From: Nocardia sp. BSTN01
Lineage (GTDB): Bacteria; Actinomycetota; Actinomycetes; Mycobacteriales; Mycobacteriaceae
Direction: 5' to 3'
Length of the DNA stretch: 49,583 nucleotides
Assembly: GCF_015354405.1 (NCBI RefSeq)
Contig: NZ_JADKYP010000049.1
Location: 1-49,583 of the forward strand
Shown: positions 8,632-17,546 of the stretch, piece by piece
Position numbering within the stretch: position 1 is the stretch's first letter
How the letters are laid out: each line of letters begins with the position of its first letter
Position numbers and translations under genes: made by a program
The notes under the pieces: generated by a model
What the model was told of the DNA's origin: nothing
Seen by the model: the letters and a program-made list of their open reading frames with translations, nothing else
Database searches by the model: none

Positions 8632-11600
8632 GTGTCGAGCGCCGAGAACTCCACGAGCACCGTCCGGACCGCGTGCTCCTACTGCGGCGTGGGCTGCGGC
8701 ATCACGGTGCGGACCGAGCGCGATGCGGCCGGCGCCCCGGTCATCGCGAAGGTGAGTGGGGACAAACTGCATCCGGTCAATGCCGGACGGCTGTGCACCA
8801 AGGGCGCCACCCACCTGGAATTGATGCGCGCCCCCGGACGTATGACCACGGCCCTGCACCGGCCCCGGCGCGGGCAGGAACCGGTCGAACTCGCGGTGGA
8901 GGAGGCTGTGAAGCAGGCGGCGCAGCGGTTGCGCGCGATCGTCGACGAATACGGGCCCGATGCCGTCGCGCTCTACGTCTCCGGGCAGATGACACTCGAA
9001 GCGCAGTATCTGGCGAACAAACTGGCCAAGGGCTATCTGCGCACGGTGAACATCGAGTCCAATTCGCGGCTGTGCATGGCCAGCGCCGGCACCGGATACA
9101 AACAATCGCTGGGCGCCGACGGCCCGCCGGGTTCCTACGACGACCTGGACCGCGCCGACCTGTTCTTCGTGATCGGGTCGAATATGGCCGACTGTCATCC
9201 GATTCTGTTCCTGCGCATGGCCGATCGGCTCAAGGCCGGCGCCAGACTGATCGTGGTGGATCCGCGGCGCACCGACACCGCCGCCCGGGCCGACCTCTTC
9301 CTGCAGATCAAGCCCGGCACGGATCTGGCATTGCTGAACGGATTGCTGCACCTGCTGGTCGACAACGGTGATATCGACGCCGAATTCATCGCCGCCCACA
9401 CCGAGGGCTGGGAGGCGATGCCGCAATTCCTCGCCGACTATCCACCGGCCCGCGTCGCCGAGATCACCGGACTCGCCGAGGACGATATTCGCACCGCCGC
9501 CGCGTGGATCGGCGCGGCCGGTGAATGGATGACGCTGTGGACGATGGGACTCAATCAGTCCACGCACGGCACGTGGAACACCAATGCCGTCTGCAATCTG
9601 CATCTGGCCACCGGCGCCATCTGCCGGCCCGGCAGCGGCCCGTTCTCGCTGACCGGGCAGCCGAATGCCATGGGCGGGCGCGAAATGGGCTATATGGGCC
9701 CCGGTTTGCCCGGCCAGCGCAGCGCCCTCGTCGACGCCGACCGACGCTTCGTCGAAACCGCGTGGCAGTTGCCCGCCGGCACCATTCGCGCCGAAACCGG
9801 GCGCGGCACGATCGACATGTTCCGGGAATTGGCCGACGGCCGGATCAAGGCGTGCTGGATCATCTGCAGTAATCCGGTGGCGTCGGTGGCGAATCGCAAA
9901 ACCGTCATCGCCGGTTTGGAGGCGGCGGAACTGGTGATCGCCCAGGACGCCTATCTCGATACCGCGACCAATGCCTATGCCGATCTGCTGCTGCCGGCGG
10001 CGCTGTGGGCCGAAGCCGACGGCGTGATGGTCAATTCCGAACGCAATGTCACATTGTTGCGGCATTCGGTGAAGCCGCTCGGCGCGGCGCTGCCGGATTG
10101 GGAGTGGATCGCGCGGATCGCGACGGCGATGGGATTCGAGGGATTCGAATACGCTTCCAGCGCCGAAATTTTCGACGAGATCCGCTGCTTCGCGAATCCT
10201 GCGACCGGATACGACCTGAGCGGAATGAGTTACGCCGCACTGCGTGAGGGCCCGATGCAGTGGCCCTGCGCCGATTCAGCGCAGCGGCGCAACCCGATTC
10301 GCTATCGCACCGGCGATACGGGCGCGCTGGTCTTCCCCACCGCGAGCGGCCGGGCCGTGTTCTGGTCCCGGCCGCATATGGCCGCCGCCGAAATGCCCGA
10401 CGACGACTATCCCTTCGTCCTGAATACCGGTCGCGTTCAACATCAATGGCACACCATGACCAAAACCGGCCGGGTCGCGAAGCTGAACAGATTGAATCCG
10501 GCGCCGTTTCTCGACGTGCATCCCGACGATGCGCGCACGCTCGGTGTGCGCCCCGGCGATCAGATCGAAATCGCTTCTCGCCGTGGCCGAGCGGTGCTGC
10601 CCGTGCAGGTCACCGATCGGGTGCGACCGGGCGCGTGTTTCGCACCGTTCCACTGGAACGACGAACAGGGGGAATATCTGACCATCAATGCCGTGACCAA
10701 CGACGCCGTCGATGCGGATTCGCTGCAACCGGAGTTCAAGGCGTGCGCGGTGACGCTGCGCCGCGTCGGGCCCGCTCAGGACACCCGCGACGACATCGAT
10801 GAGGACAACCCCGGAGGCACCGAACCGAACCACCGTGTCGACGCCGCGGGCGGCAGCCGGTTCGTAGCCGGTGACGCACCCGTATCGCATCCGCTAGCCG
10901 CCATGCTGGGACTCGATTCGGCGCCCGCGCCCATGCTCAGCGAAGCGGAACGCATTTATCTGGGCGGGTATCTGGCCGCGCTGCAATCGCTTCCGGTCCA
11001 GGGGCAGCCCGTCCTCCCGGAATCGGCGCCGTTGTCCGACCGCAGCCGCTGGTGGATCGACGGGCTGCTGGCGGGGATGTACTCGCGGGCCGCGGACTCC
11101 CCGCCCGGCGCCACAACGGCAGCCCTCTCGTCGCCTCCGTCCGCCCCGCAACGACGGCCGGTGACCGTGCTGTGGGCTTCCCAGACCGGTACCGCCGAAG
11201 AATTGGCGGCGGAGGTGGCGGCGGCCCTCGCCGAGCACGGGCACGCGCCCCGGCTGGTCGAGATGAACGCGTGTGAACTGCCGGAACTGACCGGTGACGT
11301 CCTGCTCGTCACCAGCACCTTCGGTGACGGCGGTCCACCGGACAACGCCGCCGACTTCTGGGAACGGCTGCAGGACAGCGGTACTCGCTTCCACGGCCTG
11401 CGGTACGGGATCTTCGCCCTCGGCGACTCCTCCTACGACGATTTCTGTGGCTACGGCCGCAAGGTGGATCGGCTGCTGTCCGAACGGGGCGGTGTCCGGC
11501 TGCTGGATCGCGTCGACAGCGAACCGGACCACGAGGATTCGTCGCAGCAGTGGATCACCGCGGTCCTGGCTGCTCTGGGCGACGGTCCCGGGAATGCGCC

Positions 11601-12906
11601 CACCGACGACCACGGTGCGGGCACACCCAGCGGTAGTGGTGGGTCCGCCACGCCCCGCGGCGGCGAGGATGTGGGTACGTCCGCCGACGCCGGTCGTGCC
11701 GGCGCGCCCGCGGGGCTCGGCGTCCGGGTACTCGATCGCGTCGAGGCCCGCACCGCCGCACCCGCGGGCACCACGCGATCGGTCCCCGCGCCGTTCACGC
11801 GCAACGCCCCGGTGCTGGCTCCACTGATTCGCAACGAACTGCTGTCGCGCCCCGGCTCCGGTAAGGAGGTACGGCAGTTCGGATTCGACCTGAGCGGTCA
11901 GGAGGCCGGCTACGAGGTCGGCGACAGTCTCGGGGTGTGGCCCGCGAACCACACTGCCGCCGTGCGGAATTGGCTGGCGGCGACCGGACTCGACGGTGCC
12001 CGGCCGGTCGAGATCGACGGGCGCGACGTGCCGCTGGAATCGGCACTGCGCACACATTTCGACATCACCAAGATCAGTGGCGATCTGTTGTCCTTCGTCG
12101 CCACCCACAATCCCAGTCAGCAGTTGGCGAAGCTGCTGCGCCGCGACAACCGCAACGAACTGGACCGCTATCTGTGGGATCGCCACGCGGTCGACGTTCT
12201 GCGCGACTTTCCCGTACGGGCCGATCTGGTGGAATGGCTCGCGGTGCTGAAAAAGCTGCAGCCGCGGCAGTATTCGATTTCGTCGAGCCCGCTGGTGAGT
12301 CCGCGCGAGGTGCAGCTCACCGTCGGCGTCGTGCGCTACGGCGCCGCCGACGACCCGCGCGGCGGGGTGTGTTCCACCTTCCTCGCCGATCGTGACGAGA
12401 CCGGCGGTGTACCCGTATTCCTGCAGCGCGCACCGCATTTCCGGCCGCCGCTGGACCCGAACGCGCCGATGATCATGGTCGGCCCGGGCACCGGCATCGC
12501 GCCGTTCCGCGGCTTCCTGCACGAACGCCGCGCGCTCGGATGCCGCGGGCGCAACTGGTTGTTCTTCGGCGATCAACACGCCCAGGACCACTTCTACTAC
12601 CGCACCGAACTCGAGGACATGTTCCGCTCGGGCTTCCTCACCCGGCTCGACCTCGCCTTCTCGCGAGATCAGCGCGAGCGGATCTACGTGCAGCACCGCA
12701 TGATCGAACACGGCGCCGAGCTGTGGGCGTGGCTGCGCGACGGCGCTCACCTGTACGTCTGCGGTGACGCCGCCCGCATGGCCCGCGACGTCGACGACGC
12801 CCTGCTGAAGATCGCCCGCATCCACGGCAATCTCGATGAGGATGCGGCGCTGGCGTTCAAGAAGCAGCTGACCGCGCAGAAACGGTATGTGCGCGACGTG
12901 TACTGA
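8632..12906 (+). CDS. Assimilatory nitrate reductase fused to CysJ-like diflavin reductase
   Basis: A 1424-residue fusion predicted to carry electrons from NADPH through FAD and FMN to a [4Fe-4S]-molybdopterin site that reduces nitrate to nitrite in the cytoplasm. Residues 1-800 are a NasA/NarB-type molybdoenzyme: the cluster cysteines are C15, C18, C22 and C55, and C148 in SRLCMASA is the likely Mo ligand. A dinucleotide-binding domain follows near residues 590-720. The second half resembles sulfite reductase flavoprotein: flavodoxin (VLWASQTGTAEELA, from about 844), a Gly/Ala/Ser-rich spacer (about 985-1030), an FAD domain (RQYSISSSP, about 1212), an NADPH domain (GPGTGIAPFRGFL, about 1281) and the C-terminal RYVRDVY. 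The start is GTG 8632. No BFD-type [2Fe-2S] domain is visible. Confidence 0.88.
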   Translation: MSSAENSTSTVRTACSYCGVGCGITVRTERDAAGAPVIAKVSGDKLHPVNAGRLCTKGATHLELMRAPGRMTTALHRPRRGQEPVELAVEEAVKQAAQRLRAIVDEYGPDAVALYVSGQMTLEAQYLANKLAKGYLRTVNIESNSRLCMASAGTGYKQSLGADGPPGSYDDLDRADLFFVIGSNMADCHPILFLRMADRLKAGARLIVVDPRRTDTAARADLFLQIKPGTDLALLNGLLHLLVDNGDIDAEFIAAHTEGWEAMPQFLADYPPARVAEITGLAEDDIRTAAAWIGAAGEWMTLWTMGLNQSTHGTWNTNAVCNLHLATGAICRPGSGPFSLTGQPNAMGGREMGYMGPGLPGQRSALVDADRRFVETAWQLPAGTIRAETGRGTIDMFRELADGRIKACWIICSNPVASVANRKTVIAGLEAAELVIAQDAYLDTATNAYADLLLPAALWAEADGVMVNSERNVTLLRHSVKPLGAALPDWEWIARIATAMGFEGFEYASSAEIFDEIRCFANPATGYDLSGMSYAALREGPMQWPCADSAQRRNPIRYRTGDTGALVFPTASGRAVFWSRPHMAAAEMPDDDYPFVLNTGRVQHQWHTMTKTGRVAKLNRLNPAPFLDVHPDDARTLGVRPGDQIEIASRRGRAVLPVQVTDRVRPGACFAPFHWNDEQGEYLTINAVTNDAVDADSLQPEFKACAVTLRRVGPAQDTRDDIDEDNPGGTEPNHRVDAAGGSRFVAGDAPVSHPLAAMLGLDSAPAPMLSEAERIYLGGYLAALQSLPVQGQPVLPESAPLSDRSRWWIDGLLAGMYSRAADSPPGATTAALSSPPSAPQRRPVTVLWASQTGTAEELAAEVAAALAEHGHAPRLVEMNACELPELTGDVLLVTSTFGDGGPPDNAADFWERLQDSGTRFHGLRYGIFALGDSSYDDFCGYGRKVDRLLSERGGVRLLDRVDSEPDHEDSSQQWITAVLAALGDGPGNAPTDDHGAGTPSGSGGSATPRGGEDVGTSADAGRAGAPAGLGVRVLDRVEARTAAPAGTTRSVPAPFTRNAPVLAPLIRNELLSRPGSGKEVRQFGFDLSGQEAGYEVGDSLGVWPANHTAAVRNWLAATGLDGARPVEIDGRDVPLESALRTHFDITKISGDLLSFVATHNPSQQLAKLLRRDNRNELDRYLWDRHAVDVLRDFPVRADLVEWLAVLKKLQPRQYSISSSPLVSPREVQLTVGVVRYGAADDPRGGVCSTFLADRDETGGVPVFLQRAPHFRPPLDPNAPMIMVGPGTGIAPFRGFLHERRALGCRGRNWLFFGDQHAQDHFYYRTELEDMFRSGFLTRLDLAFSRDQRERIYVQHRMIEHGAELWAWLRDGAHLYVCGDAARMARDVDDALLKIARIHGNLDEDAALAFKKQLTAQKRYVRDVY

Positions 12907-13062
12907 GGTGCGCTACGCGGGTGCGGCGGCAGAGGCGGGTCGGCCCGTTCCGCTCAGCACCGCCGCCCGCCGGGCACGCCTGTTCCCATCATTGGGAAGT
13001 CGGGTGCGGATCGCTTCGAGTCCGACCGCCACAATTTCACATCGGACAGTGAGTGAGGTCTG
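12907..13062. other. Intergenic boundary before the ESX-like unit
   Basis: This 156-base gap marks the change from very GC-rich backbone sequence to a less GC-rich island. It must hold the promoter of the downstream unit; no clear -35/-10 pair, terminator or repeat is recognised. Confidence 0.3.
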
Positions 13063-13449
13063 ATGAGAGAGATACATCCCGATGTGCGCGTCGCCCTCGC
13101 CATGATGCGCGAGCTACGCCACCGCGTGGCAACCGTGCGTGAGCGCTCGGAGGCGATAGTGGCACGTCGCCCCTCACCCAGCGGCCTGGTCATCCCCGAG
13201 GTCGATGTAATGGGCCGCTTGACCGATCTGTACCTGGCGCCGGGAACGTGTGATCGGTTCGACAGCGACGAGCTGGTCACAGACATCATGGCCGCAATCA
13301 CAGAAAGCACCGAGGATGCGAAGAGGCAGTACCGAATCGCCATGAATGATCGTGCGAACCTCCCCCGGCCACTCGAGGAGGCAGTACGCGAATGGCGGGC
13401 CTCGTCCGATCGGGAGGCGCTTCCCAACTTTGAGAAGCCAGGAGAATGA
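13063..13449 (+). CDS. YbaB/EbfC-like (EspL-like) small protein
   Basis: A 128-residue protein weakly resembling YbaB/EbfC nucleoid-associated proteins. A long N-terminal helix (ALAMMRELRHRVATVRERSEAI) leads into a beta segment VIPEVDVMGRLTDLYLAPG, then SDELVTDIMAAITESTEDAKRQY, which follows the YbaB pattern of strand, turn and C-terminal helices. In mycobacterial ESX-1 loci the YbaB-like EspL gene sits next to secreted Esp proteins, and here the next gene is an ESX-type target. It probably supports expression or stability of its neighbours. The match is from pattern only. Confidence 0.6.
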   Translation: MREIHPDVRVALAMMRELRHRVATVRERSEAIVARRPSPSGLVIPEVDVMGRLTDLYLAPGTCDRFDSDELVTDIMAAITESTEDAKRQYRIAMNDRANLPRPLEEAVREWRASSDREALPNFEKPGE

Positions 13450-13482
13450 ACACGAGATGTCTGGCGGGAGGAATGGCGGAGG

Positions 13483-15465
13483 ATGCCCGACTATCTGGAT
13501 ATCGAGCCGGACCAACTCCGCAAAATGGCGGCCCAACACCAGCAGCGTGCCGACGAACTCCGTAGATGGGGGAAGATTCCGAAAGAATGGCTCGAGGAGT
13601 TTCCTTCGGGCTACGGAAGCATAGCCGACCAGCTACACGGTGCGCTCCACGACTACTACCAGCGCCGCCACGACAACGCCGAGCGCCACGCGAAGGCTCA
13701 TGAAAACACTCGCGACCAATTGCTCGCGGCCGCAGCGGCGCTGGAGAATGGTGATGGGGCCGGGGGCAGGCAGATAACGCACGCCGGGGAGAATCCGGCG
13801 CCGGGCGGTACGGACCCTGCCGGACCTGTCGGTCCCGGAGAATCGAGGGCGCGAGGTCACACCCGTCCGGACATGCCGACCACTCACGAAACAGTCCCCG
13901 GTTCGGGAGCCCATCGTGCGCCGGTCACTCATCCTGCTTCGGCCGCGCCCAGCGGAGTCGGTTCGTCCGATCCAGGAGCGTCGTCCGCGGTAGCCCACGC
14001 GGCGCCGCACACTACCTATGCGATCCCTCCCGGCGCCGGGTCGGCGACGGTAGCGACATCCGAGGCGACACCGCTGTCTCGGGCTGATTCCGAAGCCCTC
14101 ACCGGCGACCCGGCCGCCGCGCTTCCTGCGGCGTCCGGCGCATCGCCGGAAAGCGCACCCGGTGTGGAAGGTACCCCGCCGAGCGTCGGGGTACCGGAGT
14201 CCCCCGTCGCGGGCTCGGCGACGACGCCTATGGTGGGAGCCGGCATTTCCGCTGCGGTGCCCACGGCCTTACGGATCGGCCCGCTGACGGCCGCGCTCGG
14301 CAATGTCGACGTGGCGCGGGGACGCCCTCCACTGGTGGTCGGCGCGACAGTCGACGACGACTTGTCGCTCGCGCGCACCGTACTCGCCGGGGTTCTCGCG
14401 GCCGTTGGGCCGTCACAGCAGGGCCTCGGCTGGGCGGTGGGAATACTGCGAAGGCCCGACGGTCCGATGATTCTGCTGACCTCCAGCGAGGGACGAGGAT
14501 GGTTGCCGCCAGGGTTGTTCATCCCGTCGGAGATAGTCGTTCCATGGCGGTGGGATTCGGTTCTCGGTACAGCGGGAATGGAAGCGATTTCGACCTACGA
14601 AGGTATCGCTGATCCTGCCCGGATCCTGGCAGAATTCGGTCTGCGAGCAGGTCGTCGGCGTCGATCTGTGATCACCGCATTGGCAGCATCCGGACGGATC
14701 TCGGACGAACTCCGTATCGCGTTGCGGGCAGAGGTGGCGTTCGAAGAAAACGTAACGGCCGCGGAGGCCGAGGTGGATTTCTCCAGGCCAAGAGAAGGGC
14801 TGGTCGATCGGCTCGGATCAGCCGGTTCCGATCGCGCCCAACATCAAGCCGAAGCCGTTGCGCAACAGGACATATGGACGGTTTGTCTTCAATTGGCGCG
14901 AGCAGCCGACGAATTGCTCGCCCGAAGCGGCGGCCGAGGCGGTGTCTTCGGTGATGGGCAACATGCGATGCGGCGGCAGATCATCGCAGCATTGCAGTCG
15001 AACAGCTCGATCCCGGAAGGTTGGTGGGATCAGCTGCGCGCCGAGTACGACAAAGCCGCGTATCCGCTGCGTTCGGTGTCGGTCGACACATCTACGATCA
15101 CACTCGGTCGCGGGCGGCTCGATCTGCCCGGAGCAGAAGCCTTACGACGAACGGTCTTTCAACGTCGTGCCGACGAAATCCTTCTGTTGATCGGCTGCAA
15201 TGCTGCGAACAAGCAGATGTTGCGGGATGTGTTGTATGCCCATGGTCAGATAGTCGATCATCCGCGGTTGTCCTCGGCTGTCGGGATCGATGCGGATGTC
15301 TCGGCGCCCGGCGGCAGGGCACTACCTCGTATCGAGGCTGACACCCGCCGTCCCGCCGGTTCTGTACTTGCGGATCCGTTGCGTGCGACCACCGAGGGGG
15401 TTCCGGTCCCCTCTACAGCGTGGGAAGTATCGACGGGCCGGCCGGTCGCGAATGAGCGGAGGTAA
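13483..15465 (+). CDS. ESX (type VII) secretion-associated protein with C-terminal globular domain
   Basis: A 660-residue protein in three parts. Residues 1-95 are a helical hairpin with conserved tryptophans (LRRWGKIPKEWLEEF, then DYYQRRHDNAERHAKAHENT), like EspC/WXG-type type VII targets. About 95-255 is a disordered Pro/Ala/Gly/Ser-rich linker. The C-terminal half has a globular domain with GLGWAVGILRRPDGPMILLTS and GRGWLPPGLFIPSEIVVPWRWD, reminiscent from memory of the DUF5632/DUF5631 domains of mycobacterial proteins such as Rv3899c, followed by helices to about residue 580. No signal peptide is seen, as expected for such substrates. The YbaB-like gene lies upstream and the large repeat protein follows after 5 bases. 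Confidence 0.65.
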   Translation: MPDYLDIEPDQLRKMAAQHQQRADELRRWGKIPKEWLEEFPSGYGSIADQLHGALHDYYQRRHDNAERHAKAHENTRDQLLAAAAALENGDGAGGRQITHAGENPAPGGTDPAGPVGPGESRARGHTRPDMPTTHETVPGSGAHRAPVTHPASAAPSGVGSSDPGASSAVAHAAPHTTYAIPPGAGSATVATSEATPLSRADSEALTGDPAAALPAASGASPESAPGVEGTPPSVGVPESPVAGSATTPMVGAGISAAVPTALRIGPLTAALGNVDVARGRPPLVVGATVDDDLSLARTVLAGVLAAVGPSQQGLGWAVGILRRPDGPMILLTSSEGRGWLPPGLFIPSEIVVPWRWDSVLGTAGMEAISTYEGIADPARILAEFGLRAGRRRRSVITALAASGRISDELRIALRAEVAFEENVTAAEAEVDFSRPREGLVDRLGSAGSDRAQHQAEAVAQQDIWTVCLQLARAADELLARSGGRGGVFGDGQHAMRRQIIAALQSNSSIPEGWWDQLRAEYDKAAYPLRSVSVDTSTITLGRGRLDLPGAEALRRTVFQRRADEILLLIGCNAANKQMLRDVLYAHGQIVDHPRLSSAVGIDADVSAPGGRALPRIEADTRRPAGSVLADPLRATTEGVPVPSTAWEVSTGRPVANERR

Positions 15466-15470
15466 CTCTG

Positions 15471-17546
15471 GTGGGCGATACTGTAGATGACGCTTACAAC
15501 AAGATCAAAAAACATGACGAGCGTGGCTGGGTTTTCGATCCACACTTCACCGATAGCGAAGCGGAAGACTCTCTGAAGATTCTCGACCAGCTGAGCTCGT
15601 CTGATTTTACAAAAGTCTGGGACAAAATGCCCCAGTGGCTGAAGGATGACCTCCACGAGGATACGAGCTCTAGCCTTCAGACCAAGTACAAGGACCTATA
15701 CATTGCACTTGGGAACGGTAAGACGGATACCGTCGTCGATGGGAAAAAGCAACGCGAAAAGGATGCCGACAAGCCGACATTCGGAACCCAAAAATGGGGC
15801 GCGCCACCCGAAGGCGATCACTTCATCCCGGTTGAACTACACCCCCCGCACGGTGCCTCCGCCCAGCTGATCCAGCTGGTTTCCGACATGCGATCGACCA
15901 TGCAATGGGGTTTCGACACCCTCGGCAGTCGAAAACCGCAGGACTCGCCCGGCACAGCCAATGTCCTCGACACCGAGCTCGTGGGTGCCGACGGTTGGGG
16001 ACACGTCAGAAATGACCACATCGATCTGAAGACCGAACTGGACAAGCGGCAGCAGGTCTTCGAAACCAAAGAAGGCGACGTCAAAGCGAGCACATTCGAC
16101 GCGAAGGTGAAGAACTTGGACGTCTATAAAAACCTCGACACCGTTTATCAGACGCTGAAGAGCGCCCTCGCGGTCGATCTTACCCAGGGTGCAACGACGC
16201 GAGACGGGGACACAGTCACCGTTATGTATGGCCCCGGGGGGCCGTCGAAACAAGAGCCCATCAAGTTCGTCAAAGCCGCTGCGGACGTCAAAGACGACAA
16301 GACCGGCCAAGTCTACGAAAAAGCCGGAGATTTCTATCTGTCTCCCGAAGCGGAACAGAAATACTACGTCAAGGCGATTGACGATGCCGGGGCGGAGTGG
16401 GACAAGCACTACCAGGAAGCGGTGGATTACTTCCAGAAGAAGGCCAAGGATGTAGACGGCGACGACGGCGACGGCGGTAAACCCAAGCCGAAGCCGAAGC
16501 CTGCTCCCACGCCGACTCCCACACCCACCCCCACGCCAACTCCCACACCGACGCCGACGCCCGCAGCGGCTGATGCCAACCCCACCCCGCAAGACTTCAA
16601 GGACCTGTTCCCGCAGGATATTGGGGGCGCGGGGGATCCAACCGCGGGTACCGATTCGACGTCGACCGATCCCACCCAGACCGACCTCACCGGTGGCGAC
16701 CAGCAATCGACCGACACCGGCGGAAAGACTGACCCCGCATCGGCTATTCAGCAGGCTATCGCCGATATCACCAATAGCGACGCAGCCAGTGGTGCCACCC
16801 CCGCGGCACAGTCGTCGAATCCGTTGACTCAGGCATTGAATCCGATGACGAATCCGCTGGGCAACGCCATGACGAATCCGATGCTGAACCCCATGACGAA
16901 CCCGATGATGAATCCGGCATCGGCGAACCAGACCAATCCTTTCACACAGATGGACGGTCGGTCCGCTTCAGGTGACAGCGGTTCCGCGCGACAGGCGGCA
17001 CCCGCGGTGGCGAGCTCCAACCCCATGCTCAATTTCCCTGGCACGGCCCAGCAGACGGCGGCTAATCCGGGTCATGTGTCGCCCATATCCGCGACACCGG
17101 CCGCCGGACCCGTGCCTACGCACTCGAATGTCGATATGAAGCTGCCGGACGGAAGCAACCAGGTGGTCCCGTCGGCGGTCGCGGACGTTGTGAACAAAGA
17201 ACTGAACAACCCGAATGGCAGCAACGCCGACGCCGCCTATGGGACATTGCGCGGTCAAGAGACGCAAATCGATCCGTCTGCGGCGCACACCGGTGACATC
17301 GTCCGCTGGAATGGCGGCAGCGCGGTTATCGTCCGGGAGGGCCCGGACAATGCCTACATGATTGTCGACGGTCAGTTGAGGCCGCTGAACGTCAAGGACC
17401 CGAATCAGGACTTCACATTCTTCCATCCCGATGGGGCGGGATCGAACAACGGGCAACAGGCGCAAGGGAATTCGAATGCGCAGGCCGCGGCCTTCTCGGC
17501 ACCCGCAGCGCCGCCGAGTGGCGCCACGTCGACTACCGAAACGTGA
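15471..17546 (+). CDS. Large putative secreted protein with TP-repeat linker and NPM repeats
   Basis: A 691-residue protein of unknown function. An N-terminal acidic, Lys/Asp-rich region (about 1-335) lacks a Sec signal. A KPKPKPKP stretch leads into a (TP)n linker at about 340-362, then a Thr/Asp/Gln-rich tract and a Met/Asn repeat block built on NPMTNP (about 457-483). A compact C-terminal domain includes HTGDIVRWNGGSAVIVREG and YMIVDGQLRPLNVKDPNQDFTFFHP (about 600-652). Base composition is clearly less GC-rich than the surrounding backbone. GTG 15471 starts 5 bases after the previous stop. The last codons overlap the next gene. It is probably a type VII-exported surface protein or effector; no catalytic motif was recognised. 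Confidence 0.6.
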   Translation: MGDTVDDAYNKIKKHDERGWVFDPHFTDSEAEDSLKILDQLSSSDFTKVWDKMPQWLKDDLHEDTSSSLQTKYKDLYIALGNGKTDTVVDGKKQREKDADKPTFGTQKWGAPPEGDHFIPVELHPPHGASAQLIQLVSDMRSTMQWGFDTLGSRKPQDSPGTANVLDTELVGADGWGHVRNDHIDLKTELDKRQQVFETKEGDVKASTFDAKVKNLDVYKNLDTVYQTLKSALAVDLTQGATTRDGDTVTVMYGPGGPSKQEPIKFVKAAADVKDDKTGQVYEKAGDFYLSPEAEQKYYVKAIDDAGAEWDKHYQEAVDYFQKKAKDVDGDDGDGGKPKPKPKPAPTPTPTPTPTPTPTPTPTPAAADANPTPQDFKDLFPQDIGGAGDPTAGTDSTSTDPTQTDLTGGDQQSTDTGGKTDPASAIQQAIADITNSDAASGATPAAQSSNPLTQALNPMTNPLGNAMTNPMLNPMTNPMMNPASANQTNPFTQMDGRSASGDSGSARQAAPAVASSNPMLNFPGTAQQTAANPGHVSPISATPAAGPVPTHSNVDMKLPDGSNQVVPSAVADVVNKELNNPNGSNADAAYGTLRGQETQIDPSAAHTGDIVRWNGGSAVIVREGPDNAYMIVDGQLRPLNVKDPNQDFTFFHPDGAGSNNGQQAQGNSNAQAAAFSAPAAPPSGATSTTET
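16504..16563 (+). repeat. Hexanucleotide-type (TP)n coding repeat
   Basis: A low-complexity CC/AC-rich tract encodes alternating Thr-Pro in the 691-residue protein. The 6-base period makes it prone to slippage in whole codon pairs, so linker length may vary between strains. Confidence 0.8.
16834..16920 (+). repeat. Coding repeat of NPMTNP units
   Basis: Near-identical short units such as AATCCGATGACGAATCC and ACGAATCCGATG recur several times and encode NPMTNP-like hexapeptides rich in methionine and asparagine. The DNA repetition points to expansion by duplication. Confidence 0.75.

Noticed and set aside
10894-12825. 643-residue minus-strand frame opposite the flavoprotein half
   Set aside because: Typical antisense shadow of a GC-rich gene; no motifs.
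13483-15465. Polymorphic toxin interpretation of the C-terminal half
   Set aside because: No nuclease, deaminase or ADP-ribosyl motif was recognised, and the GWAVG...GWLPPG segments fit ESX-associated domains better.
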